Below, piece by piece: positions 43,140 to 55,651 of a DNA stretch of 64,000 nucleotides (positions within the stretch are counted from its first letter, which is position 1; every line of letters starts with the position of its first letter). Below the pieces are notes generated by a model that did no database searches, was not told the DNA's origin, and saw nothing but the letters and a program-made list of their open reading frames with translations. The translations under genes were made by a program, and so were the position numbers. The DNA is from Rutpela maculata (taxonomy: Eukaryota > Arthropoda > Insecta > Coleoptera > Cerambycidae): positions 93,865,736-93,929,735 of the forward strand of contig OW386289.2 of NCBI GenBank assembly GCA_936432065.2, written 5' to 3'.

Positions 43140-43344
43140 ATTGTCGGATTCAATCAGGGAATCTTGTATTGTAAAACTGAAGGAGATTATTTCTATTTAC
43201 CAATATTCCTAAACCATAGCAGAATTATGATTTTTATATTATTTATTTTTAAAAAAGAGGAAAAAGGAGAAAAAAATGAGAAACAAAACAATAAATATTT
43301 CATATTCAACAACAAACAGTTATTAAAATTCTAAGTTAGTATTA

Positions 43345-44905
43345 ATGAATCAAGGCATCTTATATGAAGACTGGAAAATTGCCAGTGTCACTCCAATTTT
43401 TAAAGAAGGCGATACACTTTCCAGTCACAACTACCGCCCCATTAGTTTAACTTCTGTACCTTGTAAAGTTATGGAGAGAACCATATGTGAAGAGCTAATT
43501 ACCTTTTTTAGTAGAAAACTCCGTAATACCGCACCATCAGCTCGGGTTTCTACCAGGACGTTCTGTCACCTCCAATTTACTCCAAGCCTGCAACGAGTGG
43601 ACTAAACAATTAGATAGTGGTCAATTCACTGCCGTTTTATACTTAAACTTTTCCCGTGCGTTTGACAAAGTGTGTATACCGTTATTACTATATAAACTAG
43701 ACCATGTCGGAGTGCGCGGTAAACTGTAAAAATGGATCGAGTGCTTTCTGTCAAATAGACAATTTAGTGTAAGAGTGGGAGATACTTCATCCGCGGTACG
43801 TGATGTTTTGAGTGGAGTCCCCCAGGGATCTGTACTTGGCCCTGTACTGTTTATAGTCTACGTATCCAACCTCACCCTGAGCTGCACCTCGAGCGTTCTG
43901 TCTTATGCAGATGACTTAAAAATATTTCGGTCACCATCCACTGACCTACAGTCCGATTTGGACCAGAGAGGGAGCTGGTGCTCCAACTGGCTAATTCCAC
44001 TAAATTACGGAAAATGCTCGGTACTACATATAAGAAAAAACAATCAAAAAATGCAGTATAAAATTGACAATCACAACGTAACACAAGTATCACAGCAAAT
44101 TGACCTGGGTGTCACCATCACAGACAAATTATCATGGAGCACACATGTTACGAAAGTAGTCAGCAAAGTCAACCAAATTTTGTACATAATTAGAAAGTCC
44201 TTCCAGGATTTGAGTGTCAACTCATTCCTAAAAATTTACAATACCTATATTCGTCCTCACCTTGAGCTTGCAGTCATCATATGGTCGCCCCTGCTTAAGC
44301 AGGATATAAATAGGCTGGAAGGCGTGCAAAGAAGAGCTACAAAGCTGCCTTGAGGTTTTACAAATCTGCCATATGAAGAACGGCTTCACCTACTCAACCT
44401 CACGTCATTGGAAGCTCGTCGGCAGCGCGGTGATTTGATCGCCACCTACAGAATCCTGCACGGGAAGTTTTTTGCCACCAGGACTTATTTGACCTTAACA
44501 CCGACAATCGTCTGAGAAAACATAGTCTATAACTACGCAAAGAAAACTTCCAAACTACTAGATAAGAAAGCACTTCCTGTCCAACAGAGCTTTTGATCAA
44601 TGGAATTCACTTCCTGAGAATGTAATCGCCGCACCATCGCTGAATTCTTTCAAGGGACGCCTCGACCAATATTTCAGGAACATTCATAATTGAGTTTATA
44701 CTGTTGTTTCTCTCAGTGTTTGAGTATTGCTAATACGTTATGTCAGAATAGTTTTAGGAGTTTATCAATATTTTTTTCTTTTTGTTCATAATATTTATAG
44801 ACACTTAATGTAATGTAATTTTTTCTTCCAGAGTAGCACAAGCTTTTGGCTTCTACTCTTATCAATTTACTAATAATGATAATAAATAATAATAATAATA
44901 ATAAG
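43345..44905 (+). pseudogene. CR1-like LINE, reverse transcriptase fragment with (AAT)n tail
   Basis: 5'-truncated non-LTR retrotransposon. 43345-43545 gives DWKIASVTPIFKEGDTLSSH and NYRPISLTSVPCKVMERTI; after a frameshift near 43530 the expected LPGRS..SNLL motif appears, then LYLNFSRAFDKVCIPLLLYK, a stop at about 43727, and the 192-codon frame 43775-44353 with LSGVPQGSVLGPVLFIVYV and the catalytic SYADDLKIF. Downstream parts (LGVTITDKLSWSTHV, YNTYIRPHLELA, LEGVQRRATKL) are followed by broken frames to about 44690. The 3' UTR ends in (AAT)n at 44875-44905. Reverse transcription is not possible from this copy. Confidence 0.85.
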
Positions 44906-45270
44906 CCAATCTGAAATAACTTTTTTGAAACTATTTAATCTAGTTTTAGTTCTAAGTTTTCGGGGAAGCGCATTAAAAACTTTTTGTCCAATGTAATGAT
45001 AATTTCTTTATCCTATAGAACGTTGTGCTTTTGGTAAAATTTGGTGCTCTTTAAATCGCGTGCTATGGTCATGTGTACCAGTGTTCGCTAGTAAGTTGTT
45101 TTTTGCTAAACAAGTAAGAGCAGATTTATAAAATATTTTTTTTACATTTAGTATTCGATACTGTTGATATATTGATTCAAAAGGATGCGATGGCGTGAAT
45201 ATAGTTTAAATATTATTTTAAGGATTCTTTTTTGTGCTACCTCTAGTGGTCTAATTGTCGTCGAATAATA
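44906..45270 (-). pseudogene. LINE ORF2 C-terminus, minus strand, tail-to-tail with the preceding LINE
   Basis: The minus strand reads TTIRPLEVAQKRILKIIFKL, then after a shift HPFESIYQQYRILNVKK, ALTCLAKNNLLANTGTHDHS, EHQILPKAQRSIG, a stop, YHYIGQKVFNALPRKLRTKT and LNSFKKVISDWL, running into an (ATT)n tail at 44905. It resembles the tails at 31081-31813 and 50610-51103 in layout but not closely in sequence. Confidence 0.78.
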
Positions 45271-46090
45271 GTCTCAGAGATATAAAAGTTTAAAGTTAGC
45301 GTCCGAACGTTTGTAAGACGAAGTATTTAGTTTAAAGCTTAAATAACTCGGCATTCTCGTCAAAAAATTTACATATCAAAATTAAAGGCTATTGGTTAAG
45401 TTTTCGAATGTTCTTTTATTTGTTTCTGTAGTATAAAAACAAAGAAGTTGTGACCGAAGCAATGCGCGTATTCACATTATCTAAATAAATATTTCACCAT
45501 TTTGTTACTGTAATTGTTAAGTGATTTAAAGAATTCATTCTCAAATACCATTTTTCATTAATACATATAGCTCTACGTATATGCCGAAATTATTTTGCCA
45601 GTTTAAAATCCTTACTTTTGAAAAATTGGACTTATATAGTATTTTAGAAAAAAAAAGGAACATTTTTGTATTCTTTACAAATATCTCAATCAATATTAGT
45701 TTAGGCGAAAAAATGGTAAAGGTCTAATAGAAAGCTTGTAAATTGGGAATAAATTTTGTTTTTTTTTTTTTAATTTCTGTAAGATTAAGAGCTTCGAAGA
45801 TATAGAACTTTAAAGAAGCGTCCGAACGTGTATAAAACGAAATATTTAGTTTAAAAGTTAAATATTTTAGAAAATATAGCACTTCCGTCAAAAATATCCA
45901 GAATCAAAATTAAAGGTTATTACTTAAACTTTCATGCGATTTTTTATTTGTTTCTGTGTAATCAAAAATAAAAAAGTTGTGGCCGAAGCAATGTGCATCT
46001 TCACACTGTCTTAATAAAAATGTCGCCATTTTGTTGTTGTATTTAACCAGTAAATAATAAAATAATTTTCAAATACTATTTTACTATACT
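45271..46090 (+). repeat. Two diverged direct repeats of about 290 bp
   Basis: 45271-45550 and 45790-46085 share, in order, AGATATARAA, GCGTCCGAACGT, GACGAARTATTTAGTTTAAA, ATCAAAATTAAAGGYTATT, TTTTATTTGTTTCTGT, AAGTTGTGRCCGAAGCAATG and CACCATTTTGTT. A weaker relative lies at 11460-11700. Confidence 0.8.
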
Positions 46091-47305
46091 ATATACTATA
46101 TTAATATACAGCATTATCTTGGAGCTCAAGTTGTCCTTTGTTCGTTTAAAGCGCTTGCTTTAGGAACAATTTCATCCACCATATTGCAGTCGCCATTTAG
46201 AATTTTTTTGTTTTGACTTCAGATTCGTAATCAGCAAGTCTAAAAATATAGGTATACTGCCTAAAAAGTAGTATTTTTCTTCAACTAATGTACCTAAACT
46301 GTAAAAGCTGTTTAAACTGCAATGTGTATTCCAATTGTTTCTTAAATTTGTCAATAAACTATTAAACAAACAAAGATCGTTAAATTCTAACTAGTAAACA
46401 TTTTAGTATTGGGTCTTAGCAATACAATGCAAAAAATGGCATGAAAATTTATTCACTGGTATTTTTCATTTTTTACGCCCACCGAGTCTCCACGCCTAAG
46501 GCATCAATTGTTTTATCCATTGAAATACAGTATCTCACAATAAAATGTCATTCATTACTAGGCATGTTCCAGGTATCTACCTTCAAAGTTTAGTTTTACA
46601 TTCTCCCAGCCGACTAATTATTATACAGTGTCCGTTTTTTTTTAATCCCGTTAATTTCTGAACAGCACAAAAGCGTGTCGAGGTAAAATCTACGGGCATG
46701 CCTCGGCCAGCAACATTGTAGTTTGCATAACATATAAAGCACAGAGCTTTAGAGAAAAGTTCACCGGTTGCATGTCATGAAAGCAAATATTATAGCATAA
46801 TGTGGCCACCTAAGCAAAAGCTTTATAGCGCATAAAGTTCGTCTGCATGGTAATATTTTTAACGATGACATAATTAAAGGCTATGGCTGTGACAATTAAC
46901 TGGAATTAGTAATTACTAGTCTATCTGGTAGCATGATCAACCTAAACCCGATTATTGTTGCAAACCGTATTAATACCGTTACTTGAAAGCGCGTCCTGCA
47001 TCACTAATGTACTTAAAATTGAGTTCAATTTAGTGACGACTTTATGAAATCGTTGCATCCATGATAAACACATTTAATGTTCGTAATTAAAGCAGTCTCA
47101 AATAACGCATTCGGCTATTAATTATTTTTGATGGAGTGCCTGCAAAATGCCTTGCTTGTACGTTAAAAGCATCACAATGTTATGTGCTCTATTAGTCCGA
47201 GAGACGACCGTATGAAACCCTACCTCATCGAACATCCCATTAATTCTTGATACATTTGAAAGACTATGTATAACACTAACAAACGCTAAACCATTGCACA
47301 CTTAG
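46091..47305. other. Unassigned
   Basis: 46190-46260 has a diverged unit of the 5475-6287 foldback (TTTTGACTTCAGATTCGTAAT). No gene recognised in the rest. Confidence 0.4.
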
Positions 47306-47609
47306 GGTGGGCCGAAAACGCATTAAAAAATTCAAATACATTATTTTCTATTCTGATAGTCAAGAAAAGGTACCTTATGAGTCTCTCATGAACTCCTTAA
47401 AAGAATTTTTAAAACAATGTATTCCTTGAGGGGGCGCAGTCACTTTGAAATTTATTATCATAATATATAGTAATTTTTTTTATTTTTTTTAGCACCTTGC
47501 TTGTTACAATGTAAATCAATAGTAATAACACAAAACTCACCACGGGGAGGTGGCTGCATATCGAGATTCCCAACACCCAACCATCCAACCATGTTGGGAT
47601 TTTACGGCT

Positions 47610-48875
47610 TATGATCAATTTTCGAATCAAATTTAGGCATCTTATTGCGGGATGCTATCCGTCTCTAGCTGCGAACCCACAAACAGCAGCTGAAGCTTCT
47701 GTAACTAATTTTACTCCCCGTTCTACACTTTGCGTGTGGCACGGAATACGTGAAAACTGCAAGGCCTCAATTTTTCTTGTGGAAAACATATCATGTATAG
47801 TTCTTCATCAACTAAGGTTGTAATGCTTGGTGGCTCTGTTACTACTATATCATGCCATTCAATCATATCTACGTAATCCTCACAACTAAAACATAGCTGT
47901 GGTATTTTAAACAATCTTACATTTTCTGATTTATTTAGTGTTAATAATTCTGCGCAGTCCCAATTCACGAATACGTTTTCGCTTATCAGTAATCATCGCC
48001 AATATAATATTTTCGGGATGTGCGAAGTATGCGTTTCTGTGTATGACAGGGTCTATAATTTCGCGTAGGTTTTCTGTAAGATAGCGGGAATTTTTAATCA
48101 TGTAAAGAGATGTCTTGTGCTGTCTTTACAGGATGGTTTGGTCTTAATCTCAAACCATGTCGGAGCATAAACCTTGACAATGTAGTCTGCTTCACTTGGA
48201 TCCTCAGTAGTAACATGTAAGAGTAGGATGCGATTGGTTAGCAGCAGTTAACCAACGTGGATGTCCTAATTTTTTAGGATTTCTTAAGACAAGACTTTCT
48301 GAATAATGACCACTGCTTTACAAATTTCCAATAAATATCATTGGTCTGTACTGAGATCGGATATTGCTTCTATATCAGTGGGGTTTTGGGGGTCTATTTT
48401 CTGATATTTCACAACTGGTCGTTTTTCACATTCTGACAACATTTTGCCAATAAGTCCAGAGAAACATCGCGGTCCACTTGTATGGCCATCCAAATTCTGT
48501 AACAAATGGCGCAATGGCAACTCATTTGCATGCAACTGACACACTAGCCATTGCAATGGCCTATTCAGGGAAGTTTCAATAATTCTAATTACACTACCTT
48601 TTAAACCAGTGTTAACTGCTGTTCCATCACAACTAATTTTCAAAATACTGTCCGATCTTATATTATTTATTGTCTTGCAGAAATTTTAAAATTACCTGAG
48701 AAATATTAAGTGCTGAACCAGTTTCTGGAAACACATGGCCAAAATAAACAGACCATGGCTCTGAAATGAGTGTAACGTGCTCCTCTGTTATAGTTTTTCT
48801 ACAATAAGTTTTTTAATTTAGTATTTACCAAAGTTTGATTTTCACGGCCATCAAAATAAAGACTTTATAATAACC
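47610..48875 (-). pseudogene. K-family transposase-like protein, copy 2
   Basis: On the minus strand, from the right: KTYCRKTITEEHVTLISEPW, FGHVFPETGSALNISQVILK, then ISCDGTAVNTGLKGSVIRI, RPLQWLVCQLHANELPLRH, LDGHTSGPRCFSGLIGKML, ISDLSTDQ (48338-48643), then in other frames HPRWLTAANQ, DYVDMIEWHDIVVTEPPSIT (47723-47968) and CHTQSVERGVKLVTEASAAV with VCGFAARDG near 47650-47770. It reaches further upstream than K1 and shows the C-terminal E motif more completely. Several frameshifts and stops disable it. The D/CxxH/E layout is the same as in K1. AGGGTGGGCCGAAAAC at 47306, left of the C-terminal end, matches the end of the foldback at 42546-43139 and may be the element's terminus. Confidence 0.7.
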
Positions 48876-49212
48876 TCGATAATAACTCAATTTGTTAGAA
48901 TTAGATAGTGCGGAGGCATTAGAGGGGATTGCGTTGGCGCACAGCACGAATTACTATTAATGTCTTTGATGTCTTCGTAGTGTACGAGAGTCGCTGGATA
49001 CAAGTTATACTAAATTAGAATAAAAATTCTTTTAGCTAATGGCGTTTTATATTAAAGAATTTTAGAAAATTTCAAAACCTCTGCGAACCTCAAAGACTTT
49101 TTGGAAATGTACCAATTTTTCTTATGGTTAATAAGACTAACTAGAGAAACACTTTTTTGGCTATCAGAAGTTGAAAAGATAATCGATTTTTTCGGCCCCA
49201 GTGGTCCCAAAT
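48876..49212. other. Unassigned
   Basis: Could hold the N-terminal or terminal region of the K2 element. TTTTTTCGGCCCC at 49189-49201 is a weak inverse match to GGGCCGAAAA at 47312. No gene recognised. Confidence 0.3.
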
Positions 49213-49473
49213 TAAGTTTTTTGGTTCAGAAATGGCTAGAGAGCGCAAATCTTGTCGGAAATGAACAATTATTTTTTTAAATTAAAGCTTACCGAAATTT
49301 CCACAAATCCTCTGAACCTGAATTTTGAAAAAAAAATTCCTTTTTTATTATATTAAGTTAAAGGCCAAAAAAAACTGTTTTGGCCTTTAACTTAATATAA
49401 TAAAGGAATTGTTCATTTCCGACCAGATTTGCGCTCTCTAACCATTTTTGAACCAAAAAACTCCTAGTGCGGC
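49213..49473. repeat. Foldback with inner perfect hairpin
   Basis: The outer arms TTTTTTGGTTCAGAAATGGC / CGGAAATGAACAATT are mirrored at 49411-49465. The inner hairpin CTTTTTTATTATATTAAGTT ... AAAGGCCAAAA / TTTTGGCCTTT ... AACTTAATATAATAAAG spans 49340-49407. The left side has about 65 extra bases, so one arm suffered an insertion or the other a deletion. Confidence 0.85.
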
Positions 49474-49648
49474 GCGTAATGTTAAAAAAATAATATCCCG
49501 TATGCTCCTTAGTGTTACAAGCAAACGGATTTTGAATTAATAAAGTTTTCTCAACAGAAATATGTTTGATGGACACTTAAAGAATGTTGTCGATTGATCC
49601 TGCGACGTCATTAGGAGTCTTTTAGCCTGATACATTATAACTGCTTTC

Positions 49649-49694
49649 AATAGTCTTACGTATATAGAGTTAATAGTCTTACGTATATAGAGTT
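49649..49694 (+). repeat. Tandem duplication of 22 bp
   Basis: AATAGTCTTACGTATATAGA is present twice in a row with the same following bases. Confidence 0.93.
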
Positions 49695-49912
49695 GTCTGG
49701 CAGTAAATTTGAATATATTAGGAATGAGTGTATACTGTATAGATGTGCAAAATAAAAAATATACAGTGTGTTCAGTGTGTCCATTGTGGACCTACCTATA
49801 CTTGTAATTTGTAGACTTTTTTATTTTTGTTTTTTTGATAAAAAGTCATTCTTATAAAAACTTTTGATTATTCTGAAAAGTCCTTAGCCATTCTCAGGAT
49901 TACAATTTGCTA

Positions 49913-50213
49913 TACAGGGTGTTCGAAAATGAAGAAAATATAAAGTTTTATCAAGGAGTAAAGTACCTTTCTTTTAATCAATATAATCAAATCTTGAGAA
50001 GAAAAGGTGTAAATAACACCAAGTACAGTCCGAATACAAAGCTTCATCCACATAGTCAATAATTAATTTTCCTGAAAATTTTTATTTCTTAAAATGTCAT
50101 TATTAAATCAAATTCGTAGGCTATTAATTAATTATTGACCGAGTTATTGATTAAATAGATGAAACTTTATATTCGGACTCCAGTTGGCATTATCCATCCG
50201 CGGACACACTGTA
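49913..50213. mobile_element. Tc1/mariner-type MITE, TA target duplication
   Basis: Ends TACAGGGTGTTCG and, inverted, TACAGTGTGTCCGCGG, with TA on both sides (49911-49912, 50214-50215). Subterminal stretches are also inverted (AATAACACCAAGTACAGTCC GAAT against ATTCGGACTCCAGTTGGCATT; CAATAATTAATT against AATTAATTATTG). Confidence 0.72.
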
Positions 50214-50609
50214 TATAATTAATTTTAAATTTATTCGATTAATAAATTGATACAGACACTAATTAAGTATTAACAACAATCTGCTACACCTATAAAAATA
50301 TGATATTTACACTAATATAAGTGATAAAATGAAAAACAAAGTATATGTACTTTGTCATTTTTCTTAAAAACACAGTAGAGGCCCCTAAAAAATTAGAAGA
50401 AATTCAAATTATTAATATGACGTACCAACCAATTGACGTCATTTGGTCAACGATCAACGAAGATTGCATTGTCTTTAGGACAGGGTAAATTATGACTGTA
50501 CCTCCATGGTCAATGTCTTCGGGGGAGGAATTAAAATTGAAAATACTTTGAATATTTTCAAAGTACTTTTCTGGCGTGCTTTTAAAAAAGTATGTGATTC
50601 ATTTTTCCA

Positions 50610-51103
50610 TATACTTTCACTCTCATATCCTGTACCAAAATATATTTTCCTAAGCAAAATCTTTCATACAATATAGTGCTTTGGGGTAATGCACCAGAAA
50701 GCATAAGAATTTTTATAATGCAAAAGAAGATTTTGAGGCTTATATTCAATATGCGGAGCACAGAATCATGTAAATCTGTTTTTGCTGATAATAAAATTAT
50801 GACTGTGCCATGCATATACATTTTTAAACTTGTTCTGTACATAAAAAAAATATTCATTTGTATGAAACAAATTGTAAATATCACAACTACAACACAAGAA
50901 AAAAGAATGAATTGTGCACTGTCAATCACAATACATCTAAGTATGAATATTCTCCATCATATGCGGGAATAAAATTGTTCAATAAACTTCCTGAACACTA
51001 TAAAAGGGAAAACTTTAATTCATTTAAAAGAATGATAAGGAACCTTCCTGTCAGCAAGTGTTATTACACGGTCACTGAATATCTAAATGATACACTAGGT
51101 TGA
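50610..51103 (+). pseudogene. LINE ORF2 C-terminus (CR1/Jockey-like)
   Basis: Frames 50676-50860 and 50858-51103 join across one shift near 50850: VLWGNAPESIRIFIMQKKIL, MTVPCIYIFKLVLYIKK, then YETNCKYHNYNTRKKNELC, YSPSYAGIKLFNKLPEHYKR and CYYTVTEYLNDTLG before the stop. YNTR...N and GIKL.NKLP are standard C-terminal motifs of this LINE group. Everything upstream of the reverse transcriptase C-terminus is missing. Confidence 0.82.
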
Positions 51104-51268
51104 AAAACATTGTATGGTGTTTTATGTGATATATATTTATGTATATGTACGTGTGTGTATGTATATAGATGTACGTATTTGTTTGTTTACCCCATATTTT
51201 AGTTTGTTATATTAATATATGTGTGTGTTTATGTGTGTATACATGTATATGTATGTCTACATGTGTAT

Positions 51269-51278
<10 letters not shown>

Positions 51279-51354
<76 letters not shown>
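51279..51354. repeat. (TA)n microsatellite within a TG/TA-rich tract
   Basis: About 35 TA units, preceded by degenerate GTGTATGTATATG sequence from 51130. Confidence 0.95.
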
Positions 51355-51362
<8 letters not shown>

Positions 51363-51384
51363 TGATATGTTTTCTGGGTACTAA

Positions 51385-53519
51385 AGAAAGAGAAAGAAAT
51401 TTGTTAATTTAATTTTTAATTAAATATTAATCTAGAAAGCAGAAATTTTTATATTCGGCGCCACTGCTTCCTAGTTTCCCAGCAAACACACATTTATTAG
51501 CATGAGTTACCAATAGGTGTCACTCTATCTCAGTGCAGTTTCTTTAGCTCAAATTAATAAAAGGCAAATTAAAATCATAGATCAAATAATAACAATTTTA
51601 TTTAAGAAAAGTAGATCAGATTAATTTACAAAATTTTAATTTAGTTGAACCTTGGCCTTGGGTTTCTTATATTTAGGAAACAAAATTCTGCCCTTTTATT
51701 TTAATTACAAATACTTATTCTAAGAAAATGAAAGAAATCTTTGCTTTATTTAATATCGATAAAACAGGTACCTGTATGCGACGTGACGTCCCGATACGAA
51801 TCACTGATTTGTTGCACTACTCTGTTGTGATCCTGGTTACCTGCAAATTCCCTCGATTTCTCGTGCCGTGCCTTTGTGGTAATTTTGTTCCTTGTGAAAT
51901 TTGTTCAATTTGATGTGCCTTGGACGACTTTGATGCTAAAATATTGGATTAATACCGTATGGCTTACTTGAAAATCCGGTAAGTCAAATTTGACAAACAG
52001 CTGACATTAAGGTTATATTTCGATGATAATTATTTTGTTTTTTAAACCTTGCAACATTAGTTCCTCTTACTTCTCAACTTATCAATGTTTGATTTACATA
52101 CTTTTCTTCATCTGAATTTAAATTTTCTTTACTATTTGTAATAATTTCTGGACTCAATTTTGAAAATAACTCTCTTCTTTTTATTACAAAATCAACCACT
52201 TATAACAAACTTTTCATGGAAACGTCCTTGTTTCTTGAAAACTTTGTTAATTAATGACTTTTTTCTGAAATTAGATAACTAGACCTGTCAAAATTTCATA
52301 AATTTTATTTGGTTATGAATTTAAATTTTTCTTTTAGACCTTCTCTGTCTGTTTTACTGTTTGAAACAGATTCCTTATTTAATTCTGATTCTTTCAGTAT
52401 CCCTTTTATTTCTCTAGGTTTTATATTTAAGTAGTTCCAAAACGTTGCATGATTTTCACATAATTTCTATTTTAAACAATTTACACTAGATTTGATGCAT
52501 GATTTACCTTTCTTAATCTTCTTACTAACTAGCTCTCTTAATTCTAATTAACAAATTTACTTTTCAGTATGAATAAATGTTAACTTTATAACTTTTATTT
52601 TTCAGAACTCGTAGTCAATGTTTCTTCAGTTCTTGAAGTAGTGTCCTTTTACCTACCGAACTGAAAATCATTTTGAAATGTTCTTTGCAGTGTTTTCTTT
52701 CAACTGCCTGCATAATAAATAGGAAAACAATGTTTTTAACAATCTAATATTTAAATACCCAGTGACAGCACACAAATTATGGTTACTGATGGTCAACACT
52801 GAAACTTTAAACTACAATTAACATATGGAATTCAGGGATGTATGTCTCAGGTTTAATCTAAGGTAATAGTCTTTGATTTTAAATGTTTATGATTTAAACC
52901 CGAGCACTAATTTTCGAGAAATCTTAGATTTAAGTTTTATTTGTGCTTCTTTTCTTTTTAAAGAGTCTTTATGTACACTATAGAATGTTTATTCAGTTTG
53001 TTTGTAAATTTTCACTTCCTTTTATTTTTTTTTTGTCACCTATATTGTTTAATATTTTAGTTTTAAATTATTTTCTTGCTTTAATTTCAAGTTTTAAATT
53101 TTCAGATGTGGAAATTTACATTTCCTATTTTGTGGAAGTTTTTCCAGTTTGATAAGCTCCGGATCAACCTATGATTGTCTATTAGTCAGAAACACTCTAA
53201 CGATGGATTCCTGATATGATTTTTCCACCTTTGGTTTTGTATTTAAGAAGTCTAGCTTCTGAAGATAAAGTGAGATTTTACAAATTTTTAAACCTACTTA
53301 TTTTAAAATTTAAGCATTTTACAATATTTATTGTTACTATTTAATCTCTGTCTTTCAATTTAAATTTGTTTACTGATAGTATGTTTACTATCGATAATTC
53401 ATGTTAGTTTTAAAGTTTTTACTTTGTAATCTTTGAATTCTTTGATGCAGAACTGCAAACAGTGGCGTAAATTATTTATTTTGATAATGAAACTTATTGT
53501 CTCTCTCATGAGTCAAGAT
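51385..53519. other. Unassigned AT-rich DNA between two LINE-tail-like blocks
   Basis: No coding region recognised. TTATATTCGGCGCCACTGC at 51449-51467 is a local GC-rich spot. Confidence 0.35.
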
Positions 53520-53684
53520 ATCATATCAATATGTATATATGTGTATATATTGTTATTTGTTTAAGACGCAGTTTAGCTTTGTTGGCTTGGATAAACTAGT
53601 ATTTTATTTTATTTGCAAGCTTTATATATTTACTGTTTTATTTGACATGTACATCCATTATAATATGGCCTAAGTATGAATAAA

Positions 53685-53714
<30 letters not shown>
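53520..53714 (+). repeat. LINE 3' end with polyadenylation-like signal and (ATT)n tail
   Basis: TGACATGTACATCCATTATA, then AAGTATGAATAAAG and (TTA)n from about 53688 to 53714. This is the usual 3' end of a CR1/Jockey-like LINE. It may be the displaced tail of the ORF at 50610-51103, whose 3' UTR also has ATGTGTATATAT-type sequence; I cannot prove this. Confidence 0.6.
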
Positions 53715-53716
<2 letters not shown>

Positions 53717-55651
53717 AAATTCGGTGTTTCTTCGAATTTTCACCTGGTTATTTTTAATGTCTTATTGAACTCATAACAATCCTTTTGGACTAGTTTGTGG
53801 CTCCGAAGTCCCTCAGACTCTTGAAAATGTCCTTAAATGAAATTTTTGTCTAAGTCGAAACTTCATTTTGGTTTCGACTTGGTCGATTCTGGGAGGTTCT
53901 ATAACATTCCCAGAGAGTGGTGGAAGGAGTCAATTAAGTAAATGAATCTTTCTGTGATACTGTGTTGATTTGCTGTTGTATTTGAACAGAAATGCCAATT
54001 TTGGTGCGGTTCAAGTAAATTTGACACTCCCTGCCTCTTCAACGCCCTACCTCCCGGCATTCTTTCTGACGACCATTTTATGTTTTGTACTGCTTGTGAT
54101 GCAGTTTGTGTAATTTTGGGACCTTCTATACCCATTTTATGGATTACGGTTATAAGATAATCTCCCTTACTACAGTGATTATCATGGTGGGGCATTTCAC
54201 CAAGCCGACACGATTTCCAGATGTCCATCAAGTTGTTTTACGTTCCAGGGATCAACAAATAAAAATAAAATTAACTATTTACTTGTAACACTAAGCAGCA
54301 CACGGGATTACATTTGCTGCCGCACTACACTGTGCATTGGTCTACTTACGCATATCCTGGTGGGAGGTCTTTAATTAACCTAATTAGCTCGTAATTTACT
54401 AATACACTCGTGTACTTCAAATTATTTTTTTTGTATGCTGAAAATTTACGCTCCTGTTGCCCTGCCCTAGATACGACGCTGAAAATTGCTCTGACATAAT
54501 CATATTAAAAAACGCATGACCCGTTTATCCGGCCGCCCGCCGCCACCCTTAAAAATAGACGGAGGTGTACGGTGCACACCTCGCACACCCACTCTACACG
54601 GCCCTGAATGCAAATGCACACTTCTTACGTTGCAAAGAAGGGTATACAGTATCAGAAAGTCCTTCGTTTGGCATTGCGCTATTAACCGACCGCCCACAAT
54701 AAAGACGTCTACCAGTACTCTAGCAGAGGTAAAGAGTGGACACATCCATTAAGAGGCATTTATACGATTGCATGCTTCGCTCTCGCTTGCTCTTATTGTC
54801 AACCCAATACGTACACTTTCCGATACTGTATGTTTATACTTATGTGATAAGATTTTTGTAACAGTTAAAATAATTACTAGTATTTTCTGGTAACATATTT
54901 ACTTATTCTGTTTTATTGAACTTTCACATTCTAAGGAAGTTGCATTTGCATTTAATTATTATTAAAATTTAATTTGACAAACTATCTTTTCATTTTTTTC
55001 TTCCGTCATCTTCATAATTTCCTGCCGCATTCCCCACTCTAGCAGCGAAATTAATTATCGTCGCTGTACTAGACTTCCTGTGGTTTTATAATTTGACTGA
55101 GACACTTGAGGACGCAAAGCATCTGTAAATCTATACGTCTCGCTACTGCCTAAACGGCTTGTCGACAATTCCTCAATCCAAAGACAAGCCGACGACGTGC
55201 CTGCCCTGTTAATTACAATGTCCTCGAAAGAGACACTTTGAAATATGATGTCCTTCAAACCAATTACCGAAATACCACGATGTTAATTGTTGAGGATGAT
55301 GATGAAACCTTGTTAATTGTTTAACGCGTTTTTAAGCTACTTGATCCACTTAGTTTGGCTTTAAAAGGGGGAGAGAGATGTATTTACGGTTATGGTCTAT
55401 ACTACTTTACCTAAGAAGGAACAGAAAATATCGCTTCCTGTAGAAATTTATGCTAAAAGCTTTCATTTAAAGATATGTGCGCGTAATGTAGAAGACAAAT
55501 TCTGTAAGATTTGCTAAGTTTAAAAATAATGTCAGCTCTCTGTGTGTTTAGTGTAAGTTTTACTTTCATGTCTTTTTGATATTACTCAAAAAAAAAACGG
55601 ATACAATAGGAAGTAAAATGAAATGAGAAATGCATTATAATAATTATTATT
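53715..55651. other. Unassigned; GC-richer block at 54500-54760
   Basis: Frames at 53899-54231 (minus), 54516-54752 (plus) and 55055-55258 (minus) encode proteins I do not recognise. 54500-54760 is unusually GC-rich (GGCCGCCCGCCGCCACCC) and could be a host exon, a promoter or an unknown repeat. GTCGAAACTTCATTTTGGTTTCGAC at 53856-53880 is a small palindrome. Confidence 0.3.

Noticed and set aside
47306..49206. A complete K2 element bounded by GGGCCGAAAA and its inverse
   Set aside because: The right match (TTTTCGGCCCC at 49191) is only about ten bases and no 10-bp duplication fits; kept only as a lead.
51169..51412. Open frames encoding long YIYIYI stretches
   Set aside because: They are translations of the (TA)n microsatellite and carry no protein signal.
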